Counted from the first letter of the stretch, positions 53,601 to 62,178 are shown. The stretch is DNA of 64,000 nucleotides from Pteria penguin (GCA_035048485.1 CM068580.1:53792475-53856474), one strand, 5' to 3'. The notes: generated from the sequence alone by a model not told the origin. Numbers and translations are program-made.

Positions 53601-55442
53601 TCTTTGAGGTATATAACTGAATAATTGTTTATAAATCAACCAAATTATATTGGTAATTTCTCCAAACTAGGATTAATTCCCCTGGGGTTTTTTTGCAATG
53701 AGTGTGCAAAGTTGGAGGTATAAGACAAGGTAAAAAAGTTTCTAAAGAAGTGTAAATATTAACAACTTTCTAGAACAAATTAATTAAACTTACTATAGTA
53801 TTAATATAAGGCAAAGACTCATTCTTGACCACAAATATGGCCGACACCGGGAGGTAACTCCAGTTAAATTACTGCCACTGAAACCTATCTATAGGTATGC
53901 AGGGTAAAATCAATAATAACGCCACACCACAATCGGGTTAAAACCAGACTTAAGTAACTCTCGTTTTCTAATCTGGTTTTAATCAGACTGGGGTAACATC
54001 ACAGTGTCGAAGGTTTTAAAGGGACCTGGTCCGATACTGGAAAATTATAGCATGAAAAGGATAAATTACGACAATATCTTATTTTTCCTGTATTGCATAA
54101 ATTATAAACTTTGTGTTAACTGCAAAATTTAAAACTAAAATCCCTCATTGTTGTCGTAGAATAAAGGTAAGTGAGTCGAAATAATTCGGTTGGTAATTCT
54201 CCAAATAAGGTGATGCTCCGCCCATAATCATGTACATGCGCGGTTATTTACTGTATAAAACAGCAACGATAACAACAATACGATAATAAGTCGTTTTCCT
54301 GTTGATTTAAGATGTCCCTATGCATGATTGCAATCGGCCTCGGCAAAAAAAAAATAATAATAAAAGAAAAAAAAAGATAGCATATTCGCCTTGAGAGCGC
54401 ATGTGCAAACTCCATTAGCGTGACATGTTGGGTAATGATTTAGTACTAAGAAACAATATTAGCACACATTTCTATTTTAAATATTGAGATTTCTAGAAAT
54501 AAATCTTATCAAATGTTCACAATTATTTTAAAAAGATTTGCTCGCTACAAAACCGATTTATTTCCGAATTTTAACGATAACACCCGAGAGACTTTCCTAA
54601 AAAGGAAAAAAGGCACGGCTACTTTCCTAATAAAGAAAAAAATGAGGCGTGGCATTACAAATTTTAGCGGGAAAATTCACAACTGTCCCCAAAAAGATGG
54701 TTTCAAAAACAAGTAATTCCTCTTTACATAAAGTCATTTAACTTTGTGACCAACATCTTTAATGCTATTCCGATTGCAACCAAAGTTTTTTTTAAGCTAC
54801 GCTTGTTATCTTTATCTGTTGGTCACCGTAGCATAAAATACAGAACCTATACAGATCTGGATGAAGAGTTCTCATGTTTGGATCGGGTTTGCAAAGGAAA
54901 AATCGATATTGGTAATCCAAAAGTAAAAATGAGTCAGTGTCAGTAATGTGTACTCGGCCTAATTGATTTGTACTTACATTTGATTATGTTTGTTTGAAAC
55001 TGCCTAAGTATTCTAAAACATTACCTTTAAAAAGATATTGCTTTAAAAATGTAGCAGACAACAGCGACAAACAGCTTTGAAGATCGGAATTCTTTCAACT
55101 TAATGTTACTACTCTAATTTTATAAGTTTGGCACAATTACCTACAAAAAATATACATACTGTAGTATGGCCAATACGTTTTGTTTTAGAAAAGGAAAGTT
55201 TCTGACGCTTTGAAGAGGAAATGTAAATCAATTTTCTGATGAGGATATATATCATATATCATACCATATCTCATAACATATATCTGTTTTATCGTATATA
55301 GAACTTATAGTCTCATATAATAATATACAATCATTATGCATTTCAGATTATAGGAGTGTGTATATCGTTTTATCTGTGCTTAACTGTTAAAAATGAAGAT
55401 GATGACGATGACGACGATGAGGACGAAGAAGCCGATGTCTAA
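42773..55442 (+). CDS. Tetraspanin, nine-exon gene (371 aa model)
   Basis: Exons: 42773-42886, 45483-45665, 48480-48680, 49821-49895, 50709-50828, 51706-51802, 52707-52852, 53397-53480, 55347-55442 (stop TAA). All introns are GT-AG and every junction keeps frame. Model residues: basic cytosolic N-terminus 1-82; TM1 about 86-114 with the family Asn (YNVFLL); small loop 115-134; TM2 about 135-156 ending in CGCCG; TM3 about 161-188; large loop 189-322 with LQCCG at 232-236, SCC at 271-273, C282 and GC at 313-314, giving six cysteines for three disulfides; TM4 about 325-353; tail with seven Asp in a row, ending EEADV. Tetraspanins organise membrane microdomains by lateral partner binding; juxtamembrane Cys are likely palmitoylated. 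The usual acidic residue of TM3 is not seen. The 75-nt TM3 exon and 84-nt TM4 exon match sizes I recall for vertebrate tetraspanins. The subfamily is uncertain. Exon 1 is the least certain part. Confidence 0.9.
43838..44065 (-). mobile_element. tRNA-derived SINE, degenerate
   Basis: Shares with the copy at 58505-58775 the order 'gaagcagtgagg', 'tacgtgccac', 'gacacgg', 'cctcggtttttac', 'gtctcac', 'cactcgaacac' (inverted B box) and a head ending near 'aacgccggtcccc'. Tail truncated. Confidence 0.7.
44775..45200 (+). repeat. 21-bp repeat organised in 84-bp higher-order units
   Basis: Units like gatacaatcatataataat follow every 21 bases. Three successive 84-bp blocks start at 44915, 44999 and 45083, each a set of four 21-mers in the same order. 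Because 21 is a multiple of three, long minus-strand frames stay open (repeats of YMIVSxH type); these are an artefact of the period. Confidence 0.95.
45483..45665 (+). CDS. Tetraspanin exon 2 (basic segment and start of TM1)
   Basis: A pyrimidine-rich tract (cttatttttcag) precedes 45483 and GTAAGT follows 45665. The frame encodes a Lys/Arg/His-rich cytosolic segment, then KCFHYLTGVLHCYNVFLL, the first half of TM1 with its Cys and Asn. An internal ATG at 45549 would give an alternative 311-residue protein. Phase 0 at the 3' end joins the next exon cleanly. Confidence 0.85.
46820..47275 (+). repeat. Tandem repeat, about 74-bp unit, five to six copies
   Basis: Each unit has 'gttatgtacgagtgtactga', 'ttgcagtgagtgtctag', 'agtatatgatat' and 'aacaaattgaccg'. 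The fourth unit is split by a SINE tail at 47086-47154. Confidence 0.9.
47086..47154 (-). mobile_element. 5'-truncated SINE tail with 11-bp target duplication
   Basis: (ATTG)n then ttattttacatcacgccggg and atggtgacggt. TCTAGCGTTTG flanks exactly on both sides (47075-47085 and 47155-47165). It matches the tail region of the full SINE at 58505-58570. The duplication shows target-primed insertion on the minus strand. Confidence 0.85.
47957..48111 (-). CDS. Possible minus-strand exon inside tetraspanin intron 2
   Basis: Minus-strand acceptor ccttttccag precedes 48111, then 2 nt plus 50 codons (AQFYTLRSVNREVGHVSWQM and a His/Arg-rich remainder) to TGA at 47959-47957. The pyrimidine tract is good and the composition less AT-skewed than its surroundings, but length alone is not proof and no family is recognised. 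Confidence 0.2.
48480..48680 (+). CDS. Tetraspanin exon 3 (TM1 end, small loop, TM2)
   Basis: 201 nt, phase 0 at both ends. Acceptor ctcatctag, donor GTAAGT. Encodes IIGSGVLGLGVWLLV, the typical Gly-rich end of TM1, then a loop of about 20 residues and TM2 ending in FCGCCG, the signature that follows TM2 in tetraspanins. Confidence 0.93.
48681..49820 (+). other. Tetraspanin intron 3
   Basis: Contains the 39-bp minisatellite at 48942-49151 and a 26-bp triple repeat at 49440-49515 (cagtcgacatttt type). Ends in a good pyrimidine tract. Confidence 0.8.
48942..49151 (+). repeat. Minisatellite, about 37-39-bp unit, five copies
   Basis: Units: accgcttcagtagcctgagg, then cttttgggg and aattttc. Copies diverge in length and sequence. 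Confidence 0.85.
49821..49895 (+). CDS. Tetraspanin exon 4 (TM3)
   Basis: 75 nt, phase 0. Acceptor tgttttgcag, donor GTAAGA. Encodes 25 mostly hydrophobic residues (YGTVLLLVFLLLIGGSVLGM), which form TM3. The Glu or Gln common in TM3 is replaced by Gly. Confidence 0.92.
49896..50708 (+). other. Tetraspanin intron 4
   Basis: Holds a GC-patterned segment at about 49998-50145 (tttcgcgaggttggcgaaaa, attctcgcgcaagagg), which looks like a dispersed repeat. Otherwise AT-rich. Confidence 0.7.
50709..50828 (+). CDS. Tetraspanin exon 5 (start of large extracellular loop)
   Basis: 120 nt, phase 0. Encodes MDRQIKDFFKQTVERQYGVD, then about 20 residues ending VTDAWDAMQRT, the helix that in tetraspanins leads into the CCG motif. 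Acceptor at 50707-50708 and donor GTAAGT at 50829. Confidence 0.92.
50829..51705 (+). other. Tetraspanin intron 5 with hairpin and C run
   Basis: A perfect hairpin at 50912-50939 (stem CCGGTGACCTCT, loop gtag) lies 84 nt past the exon 5 donor. A 23-base C run occupies 51097-51119. Confidence 0.8.
51706..51802 (+). CDS. Tetraspanin exon 6 (CCG motif)
   Basis: 97 nt, starts in phase 0 with LQCCGPYG and ends one base into a codon before GTAAGT. The paired Cys of CCG are the invariant disulfide donors of the large loop. Confidence 0.93.
51803..52706 (+). other. Tetraspanin intron 6 with two tandem repeats
   Basis: 24-bp units (catgcgtctgctaagtggca gcag) run from about 52055 to 52225, with weaker units to 52380. 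A separate 59-bp unit (gaagctatatatttgaatga and on) is duplicated at 52401-52518. The 24-bp period leaves frames open with MRLLSGSS repeats; these are not part of the tetraspanin. Confidence 0.9.
52707..52852 (+). CDS. Tetraspanin exon 7 (variable part of large loop)
   Basis: 146 nt. Two bases complete the split Arg codon, then YPYVPKSCCVDGMSTADCQG supplies three more Cys. Ends phase 0 at GTATGT. The remaining 30 residues are Pro- and charge-rich, the variable region of the loop. Confidence 0.92.
52853..53396 (+). other. Tetraspanin intron 7 with dispersed repeat
   Basis: 52905-53190 holds 'gaatacacatgtgaaatatg' and 'aaagccctgtcac' twice, 135 bp apart, with 'ggtcaaggtcacgatgtcaa' between, and ends 'caaaggacaaactgata ... 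gatcccggggggtataaaa'. A repeat phrase typical of bivalve DNA. Confidence 0.75.
53397..53480 (+). CDS. Tetraspanin exon 8 (last loop Cys and start of TM4)
   Basis: 84 nt, phase 0. Begins GCF, the final conserved Cys of the large loop, then a short helix and LYIAITAGVVPLLL, the first half of TM4. Acceptor tacattacag, donor GTAAGT. Confidence 0.92.
53481..55346 (+). other. Tetraspanin intron 8 with TTAA element and hairpin
   Basis: Hairpin: TTAAAACCAGA at 53938-53948 pairs with TCTGGTTTTAA at 53972-53982. From 54016 a copy of the TTAA-flanked element of 60750-61324 begins. Remaining sequence AT-rich. Confidence 0.75.
54016..54265 (+). mobile_element. TTAA-flanked element, copy 1 (partial)
   Basis: Starts TTAA-AGGGACCTGGTCCGA and matches 60746 onward (ggataaattacgacaatat, actttgtgttaa, aaatccctcattgtt, ggtgatgctccgc) to about 54265, with an extra 18 bases near 54222-54240. 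The right end is not clear. Confidence 0.75.
55347..55442 (+). CDS. Tetraspanin exon 9 (end of TM4, acidic tail, stop)
   Basis: 96 nt from the acceptor tgcatttcag to TAA at 55440-55442. Completes TM4 (IIGVCISFYLCLTV), then a cytosolic tail with D358-D364 followed by EDEEADV. Such an acidic run is unusual for a tetraspanin tail. Confidence 0.9.
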   Translation: MIGVCISFYLCLTVKNEDDDDDDDEDEEADV

Positions 55443-56338
55443 CTCATGTACAAGCTAATAATGGTGCGATATTCTATTACGTGCATTCCGTCCCAGTCAG
55501 AGTTGCAAGGAATACATGGAGGGATGTGACCGGAAGTGGGCGTGTCCCGAGTCACAATAAAGTGGCTGCGCAAGTTAATGTGCCGAATCCAGAGGAACCA
55601 TGGAAACAATTCTAAGCCAAAATGTGTATGAAGATCACCATAAACAAACTGCAACATCACGGAATCACGGAAAATCCCATTTCGATCATTATTTTTTTAA
55701 TAACAGCCATAATATGATTGTTCCATTTGTGTTATTATCAGTTTTAAATTTCTTTTTCATGCATTCCAAAATTCACACATCTTCATCCGGATCAATATCT
55801 TGCTTTCCTCATTTTCTCTCAATGTAGTATTTTCCCAGAAGATTTGTCTAATCTATAATTGAATTAAATATATTTGGGACTAACCAAAGTCCTGACACCA
55901 AGAACGCACGGCTGTAAAACGTTTGCAATCAGAATATACCCTGGGGTTTTTATTTGACTTATTGACAGTACCACGAAAGTGAGATGTTTCTGACTTTATT
56001 TGTGAGAAAGTTGTATTTTACATGATGTATTGCTATTTTGCTTCTTTCTGTTGTACAGAGAAGTTGATATTATTGATCTTTCACGGTAATGGAATACGTA
56101 ATATCAGAGTAAATTCGGTGGGACCAATTGAATACTATAACTGTTTTTAATATGTGTGATGTTTATATGACATGCTATTTACTGTTTGTCATAATGTGAT
56201 CTAATGTGATTAGTATTTAGCCAAAATTGAACAATTTGTAGTGAATCACTTTCAATTTAATATTATCCAGATCTAGTTCAAATTATATTCTCCTTCGTTC
56301 GCCGTTCTTAATGATTTTGGTACTGCAGTCGACATCTG
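55443..56338 (+). other. Tetraspanin 3' UTR and flank
   Basis: No further coding is seen after the TAA. AATAAA lies at 55556-55561, close enough to serve as a short 3' UTR signal, and ATTAAA at 55863-55868 is a second candidate. On the other strand AATAAA (plus tttatt at 55995-56000) could end the convergent minus-strand gene. No other feature is seen. Confidence 0.5.
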
Positions 56339-56550
56339 CTATGACTCAGTTTCCGCCGCTCTGTAACACTGGTCACAAATATTACGCAAACATGGTCCGC
56401 ATGTAGTCGCAAGTCCAACTTTCAAAAGCGTTTCACTTTCTGGCATTAAAATATTATCAGGAAATGTGTACTTCCACTTGTAACACTGTCCTGTAATGTC
56501 ACCTGAGCTAAGATTTGCTAACCCCAAAAAAGCACCATTTTTTTCTGGAT
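56339..56550 (-). CDS. Probable terminal exon of an unidentified minus-strand gene
   Basis: On the minus strand a good acceptor (cgcttttcag) is followed at 56550 by two bases completing a codon, then 69 codons to TAG at 56341-56339. The product is coding-like: PEKNGAFLGLANLSSGDITG, then a Cys/Trp segment (GQCYKWKYTFPDN), and near the end CGPCLRNICDQCYRAAETES. The C-x2-C-x4-C-x2-C spacing could be a disulfide or metal-binding knuckle. I do not recognise the family. It would end convergently with the tetraspanin. Upstream exons at higher coordinates were not found with confidence, so a retro-fragment is possible. Confidence 0.4.
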
Positions 56551-57687
56551 CTGAAAAGCGAATGTACTATGTAGTCATGTCTGGAATGTATAGTGGTATA
56601 ATTTATTCAACAAGAAAGGAAAACTTTAGGAAACTTATATGACAGATTATTTTTTAAATTGGCTTGTACATGTATTTACCCCTCTTTTGGCGAATGTATA
56701 TTATTTAATTATTTTTAATGGTTTGAATAATAGGTCATTTCAATAAAGTAAGTTATCTGTCCGTGTTTATTAAGCTAGACCGAAGAAGTGGAAAAGGAGT
56801 GGTTATAAGAGTTGTGCAAATGGCTGTTCATTCAAATTACTGTTCTTATTTATATGGTCAATTAACCATGATGAGATGTGGTCAGTGGCAGTCATCTTAT
56901 ATACCTCACCGTGTTATGCAAAAAGTGATCAAGGGCGGACAACTCGGCTCACTGAAGTGTCTACAGTTCTTTATATTACAATATACATGTACAGTGATGT
57001 AATGTATTATTTTTTTTAAGAAAGGTTTCTACCGCTTTTAATTTCCCGTGGTCTTTTTAAATAACGGTCACAATAGGAAGAAACAATTTAGAGGACACGA
57101 CACTGTGCTACCCGCTCTCTGTGTGTTCACAACGTTCATTATTTTTGTGATAAAACTAGGATCCACGACAGGAAATTAATCTTCTAAAATGATGATAGCG
57201 CCAGGAATAATCCTGTTTTCTTTTGTCTTTAGATCTATCAGATGTTCACATTTACCCTTCAGCCTGCCGAAATATATTCATTAGGGGACCAAACAATATG
57301 AAAACATCCGGATGCCGCCATTTTGTATAATTTGGAAGTCGTTTGATATTAATTTGCCATTATACAAATATATATATCCTGGAAGTTTAATAGAATGTAG
57401 TCCGACCAGAATTATATTTTGTAATTGAAATATGAAACTTTAAGAGAATTAAGTTTGATTCTACATAGATTAATGTTATAGTTAATTGTTTTTTTCATTT
57501 GTCCAAATCATTTTTATATTTGTTGCACATATTTAGTAAATCTTAAACAATATTAGTTCGTGTATATGTCCATTGTTGATTGTATGTTCTACATTTATAC
57601 TGTATGTTCTTTTGATATGAATTATTCAAAATGAAAAACCATTAAAATGATATGTTGCCATTTTATATTGTTATTTTGTTTTGGTAA
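56551..57687. other. Region without a supported gene
   Basis: AT-rich. A plus-strand frame at 56763-57002 has no splice or domain support. AATAAA at 56742-56747. Confidence 0.45.
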
Positions 57688-57890
57688 ACCACAGGTTTGA
57701 TTTTCGCCTTCACGCCAGTGCCCTCTCTTTCAAGTGAGGTAGTCAATCCCGAGGTCAGGTTTTAATTTGTTTTTGTAATTTCAGGTTCGATTCCCGCCTG
57801 CGCGTCGTTGCACTGTCGGGTGAAATAGTAAAACCCGAGGTCAAGTGTTAATTTTTTTTTGTAAACTTCAGATTCAATTCCTGCCTGGAT
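57688..57890 (+). repeat. Tandem repeat with Pol III B-box, about 90-bp unit, 2.3 copies
   Basis: Units start caggttcgattcccgcctg and include 'cccgaggtcaggttttaat' and a T-rich stretch. The second unit has a perfect B box (GGTTCGATTCC, 57784-57794); the first and third have decayed forms. Possibly a SINE head amplified in tandem. Confidence 0.75.
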
Positions 57891-58504
57891 ACTAACATCT
57901 TTCTGTATATTCCACTAGAAACATACCGTCACCTCATAAGTGTAAAATTGTATTGAAGTAATGTACATCAATATCTTGAGATGCTTTTGTTTCTTTGTTT
58001 TGTTTTTGTTTGTGTGTTTTGGGTTTGGTTTTTTTTGGGGGGGGGAGGTTGGAAATGGAGGGGGTGTTTTTGTTTTTGTTGTTGCCGTTCATTGATTCAA
58101 ATATCGCTTATTGTCATCAAGATGAAGATTTTGTCTCTAGTTAGTCTGCCTTTTTGTCGCACCTGTGCATGTTAATGTAACGTAAACACGCATTTTGTTG
58201 CCTCTGTGTATGCTAACGTAACGTTAACAAACTTTCAAATAACATTCCATGGGAAAAAAGACTATGAAGAATCATTGGAAAGCTATGGCCATATTGGATT
58301 TCTCGGACAGGTTGAAAAAGTGAATATAAGAATTACACATAATGCCACTGCTTGACAGTTTTCATTATCTTTAACGTTCACACATTTCGTTGATATTGCG
58401 ATATTAACATATAAATTAGTTCCACCTAGCTGAAGTCCATGTAGATCTGAATAAATATAAATATAATGGCAGCTATTGTGTTGTCTTCAAATTGCCACAA
58501 TATT

Positions 58505-58775
58505 TCCCATAGGGTTGATTGATTGATTGTTTTACGTCACTCTACGATTATTTCACGTATATAGTGACGACATCCGTCTGATGCATGGCATAGGAATCTA
58601 TTCTTTAGCACTGAAGCAGTGAGGACTCTTTTACGTGCCACACCTACCATGACACGGGACCTTGGTTTTTACTGTCTCATCCGAAAGATAGGACACCGGG
58701 CTCTCACGATGGGAGTCGAACACCTGACCTTTCGGTCAGGTGCCAAATGCCTCATCCACTAGGCCACACCAGTTT
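58505..58775 (-). mobile_element. tRNA-derived SINE, full-length-looking copy
   Basis: Read on the minus strand from 58775: actggtgtggcctagtggat (A-box region), aggtgttcgactccc (B box), body with 'gacagtaaaaaccaaggtcc', and a tail gtgacgt..aaaac ending in (AATC)n. The tail matches the truncated copy at 47086-47154. Confidence 0.85.
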
Positions 58776-59191
58776 CTTCATAAGTGCTGGGCATATTCTA
58801 TATGTCCCTATTCTGACCGTCAAAGACAGGAAGATTTGATCATATCAGATCAGCTATACAGGAGGTCCACATTGGTCTGTTTTTGTGTAAGTACATACAT
58901 GATTTCATATACCGTATTTTCTGTAAAATACCCCAGGGCGATACATTTTCAGAAAAGCGGACGTTTATTAGAGCTGTAAAAATCCTCGATAATTTGAGAT
59001 AGATATAAGAAACTGAAAGGGAAACTGGGAGTTCTGTACTTGACTTCAATATTAACCAATGTGACTAAATGATATAGACATTAGATTTTATGTTGAACAT
59101 TTCCTATATAATTAAAGTTAATTGAAGTTATAGGTGAGTTTTATTTAATATGGCGCTTCCATGTATGGTGATTAACATTCTTTACATAAAA

Positions 59192-59763
59192 AGGGGTATG
59201 TGGCGTTTATCGGTGTGGAGGGGTATGTGGCGTTTATCGGTGTGGAGGGGTATGTGGCGTTTATCGGTGTGGAGGGGTATGTGGCGTTTATCGGTGTGGA
59301 GGGGTATGTGGCGTTTATCGGTGTGGAGGGGTATGTGGCGTTTATAGGTGTGGAGGGGTATGTGGCGTTTATCGGTGTGGAGGGGTATGTGGCGTTTAAC
59401 GGTGTGGAGGGGTATGTGGCGTTTATCTGTGTGGAGGGGTATGTGGCGTTTATCGGTGTGGAGGGGTATGTGGCGTTTATCGGTGTGGAGGGGTATGTGG
59501 CGTTTATAGGTGTGGAGGGGTATGTGGCGTTTATCGGTGTGGAGGGGTATGTAGCGTTTATCGGTGTGGAGGGGTATGTGGCGTTTATCGGTGTGGAGGG
59601 GTATGTGGCGTTTATCGGTGTGGAGGGGTATGGGGCGTTTATCGGTGGGAGGAGCATGTGGCGTTTATCGGTGTGGAGGGGTATGTGGCGTTTATCGATG
59701 TGGAGGAGTATGTGGCGTTTATCGGTGTGGAGGGGTATGTGGCGTTTATCGGTGTGGAGGGGA
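59192..59763 (+). repeat. 27-bp minisatellite, about 21 copies
   Basis: Unit ggtatgtggcgtttatcggt plus gtggagg. The 27-bp period and lack of stops leave several frames open in both directions, with nine-residue periods such as FIGVEGYVA on plus and YPSTPINAT on minus. There is no signal peptide, splice site or flanking coding region, so translation is not supported. Confidence 0.97.
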
Positions 59764-60177
59764 GGATCTAATACAGAATATACGGTATGTACATGTTTGA
59801 TTTTATATAGATATATGCATGGTTTTGTTTCTTAACAGAATATTATAAACTATCAGATTTCGAAGTATTTTATGACTATATTTCGGCCGGTAAACCGTCG
59901 TACTCATAAAGTTTTAAAGTGGGAAAAAAAGAAGACGGTTATGCAAAACAATGGTCTTTCAATGATTTTAAAAAGACATTCTGTGATGCATCTTGAACGA
60001 TAATGTTACTTCATAAAATTCTTATGCTTTCTGTTTTTGCTACGAGCTCAAGGCGCCAAGGTAACAGATTAAGCAGTTATGTAAAATAAAAAAAAAACCA
60101 GTGAAAAGAAAGACAACTCCAAAATCTACTGTTACGTTGTTGCGCAAAAAATTCCTAATAATAATAAGAAGAAACAA

Positions 60178-60471
60178 TTTGGCCGGTATGGGATGTTTGA
60201 TAAAACTGCAAAGAATTTTAAAAACAGAGTAACGTTTAAAAATTTGTATTGTACAGCCATGTGACTGATAATTAGCAGACATATAAAGACCATGATGATC
60301 GACCACAGACATATAAATCTCCTGTATCACTTCCTTTTCAGCTAATAGTTTATATTTGGGTTCATTTAGCCCATTCAGTACATAAGGCATGACAATAGCG
60401 AGTTTATCAGACGTACGAATTAGCATGCATTTAGTATGGAAATGTACTTTTAAAATTACTAGCCATATCAT
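60178..60471 (-). repeat. Dispersed segment, copy B, with open frame
   Basis: 60178-60275 pairs with 24734-24830. Here the minus-strand frame stays open from 60471 through SHGCTIQIFKR, KILC and KHPIPA. Upstream residues (VMPYVLNGLNEPKYKLLAEK, VVDHHGLYMS) look coding-like. Could be a relic of a transposon protein; unrecognised. Confidence 0.4.
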
Positions 60472-60479
60472 CTTTAAGT

Positions 60480-60735
60480 CGGTGGGCTTAGTGGATGAGG
60501 TGACCGAAAGGTTCCGGGCTCGACTTCGGCCGTGGGCACATCGGTGACCTGTCTTTCAAATTGGACAGTAGAAACAGGGGTTCCGTGTCACGGTAGGCGT
60601 GGCACGTAAGGAGATTCCCTACTTCTTCGGGAGGGTCCTTCTTCGGGAGATTCCCTACTTCTTCGGGAGGGTTAACTTTTGGTAGTGGTGTGGCCGTGCT
60701 GGTGGGTAATCTTTTTATACTCAAGTTTCAATTTA
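60480..60735 (+). mobile_element. tRNA-derived SINE, plus orientation
   Basis: Head: gtgggcttagtggatgaggt (A box), ggttccgggctcgacttc (decayed B box); body 'ggacagtagaaacaggggtt', 'gtgtcacggtaggcg'. It contains a short internal duplication of 'agattccctacttcttcggg' (60612 and 60648). Confidence 0.7.
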
Positions 60736-60749
60736 TAAACACTAATTAA

Positions 60750-61324
60750 AGGGACATAGTCCGAGACTGGAAAATTTTAGCATGAAAAGGATAAATTACG
60801 ACAATATTTTATTTTTCCTGTATTACATAAATTATAAACTTTGTGTTAATTGCAAAATTTAAAACTAAAATCCCTCATTGTTTTCGTAGAATAAAGGTAA
60901 TTGAGTCGAATTAAATTCGGTTGGTATCAATTCCCCAAATAAGGCGATGCTCCGCGGATATTCACTGTAGAAAACAACAAAAATGGTTCACATGGAGGAA
61001 TACGAACACGAGAAAAGCAAAAGTGTGGTAGAAAATAACTATACACAGACTCAGAGGCCAAAAAAGAAAAGTGGCACAAATGTTAGAATCGGGTAAAGCT
61101 CGAGTTTCATTGGTCACGTGATTTCCTCTGACCGACCTCATCAATATTCAAGGAGTTGGCCTGGTTATGTTGAAAATTTAAAACGGGCATATCTCGTTAA
61201 CGACATCGACTTTGGTAACGATACTTTTTACACATCTTAGATAACATACTAGCAATCGATTGCCGTTTAAGAAATCCGTTTACATTTTTTATATTTTTCC
61301 CGACTTCAATCGGACCATGCTCCT
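60750..61324. mobile_element. TTAA-flanked element, copy 2 (complete, about 575 bp)
   Basis: TTAA at 60746-60749 and 61325-61328. Imperfect terminal inverted repeats: AGGGACATAGTCCGA and, from the right, AGGAGCATGGTCCGA. No transposase frame, so non-autonomous. TTAA targets are typical of piggyBac and some other families; the ends do not begin CCY as piggyBac usually does. Confidence 0.75.
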
Positions 61325-61817
61325 TTAAGGTTTATCGTCTTGCCAGAAGAAACATGTGTAGAATATAATTGGTCCTTCTTAATGTAGCATTCTGTATTCT
61401 GAAAGTTTTAGTAGGACTTACATCACACTATTATTCAGTCCTAATCTAACAACTCGACCATTTCCGTACGCAAATAAGATATACTTTTTTGTAAAAAATG
61501 GCGATGATGTTCCGATTCGCTATTAACCAAAAGTCACTTAGGCAAGCGAATAATAATTTGCTTATGAAGAAAGCGCGTCAAATACTAAAAAATTGTAAGG
61601 TAACACCCATCCCCAGAAAATATTCCAACAAATTTAATACTTCTCTTCTGTAACGTACTACATTTACATATATCTATCAAACTGGGTCAGAGAGGTGACA
61701 CATGCTCTCTCCGCAGTGAATAAAATCCTAATATTATCATTGGTGTAAAATCCTGGGGGTGTGGTCTTACTGTACCGCAGAAACGCATGCAACTTTCCCA
61801 AACTTATATCAAAGGAT

Positions 61818-61837
61818 GGGCCGGCTAGTGCCGGCCC
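61818..61837. other. GC hairpin at a SINE end
   Basis: GGGCCGGC, loop tagt, GCCGGCCC: a perfect 8-bp GC-only stem beside the AAT tail of the next SINE. Confidence 0.85.
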
Positions 61838-61839
61838 AC

Positions 61840-61896
<57 letters not shown>

Positions 61897-62178
61897 TATA
61901 ATAATCATAATAATACTTTCCTTGTTATTTTATGTCACACAAAAATTATTTCCCTTATTTGGTGACAGCATCTGCCAGATGCATTGCACCAGAAATAATG
62001 CAGCGGAACTCCTACCCCACCTTGCCCCTCTAAGTGAGCAATATTCTACCGTGATACTGGACCTCGGATTTTACTGTCTCATCCAAAAGATAGTACATCA
62101 ACCAGCCTACGGTGGGAGTCGAACCCGGAATCTCTCGGTCACTAGTCAAGCACTTCGATCGAGGTACACCAGCCCTTT
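61838..62178 (-). mobile_element. tRNA-derived SINE with (AAT)n tail
   Basis: Minus strand from 62178: gggctggtgtacctcgatcg, perfect B box GGTTCGACTCC (62125-62115), 'tggatgagacagtaaaatcc', then a tail with 'tgtgacataaaata' and an AAT-type run at 61840-61915. It belongs to the same family as 58505-58775 by shared phrases, with a different tail repeat. Confidence 0.8.

Noticed and set aside
59172..59835. Frames of 161 and 211 codons over the 27-bp repeat
   Set aside because: Open in several frames at once because of the period; no start context, splice site or flanking coding sequence.
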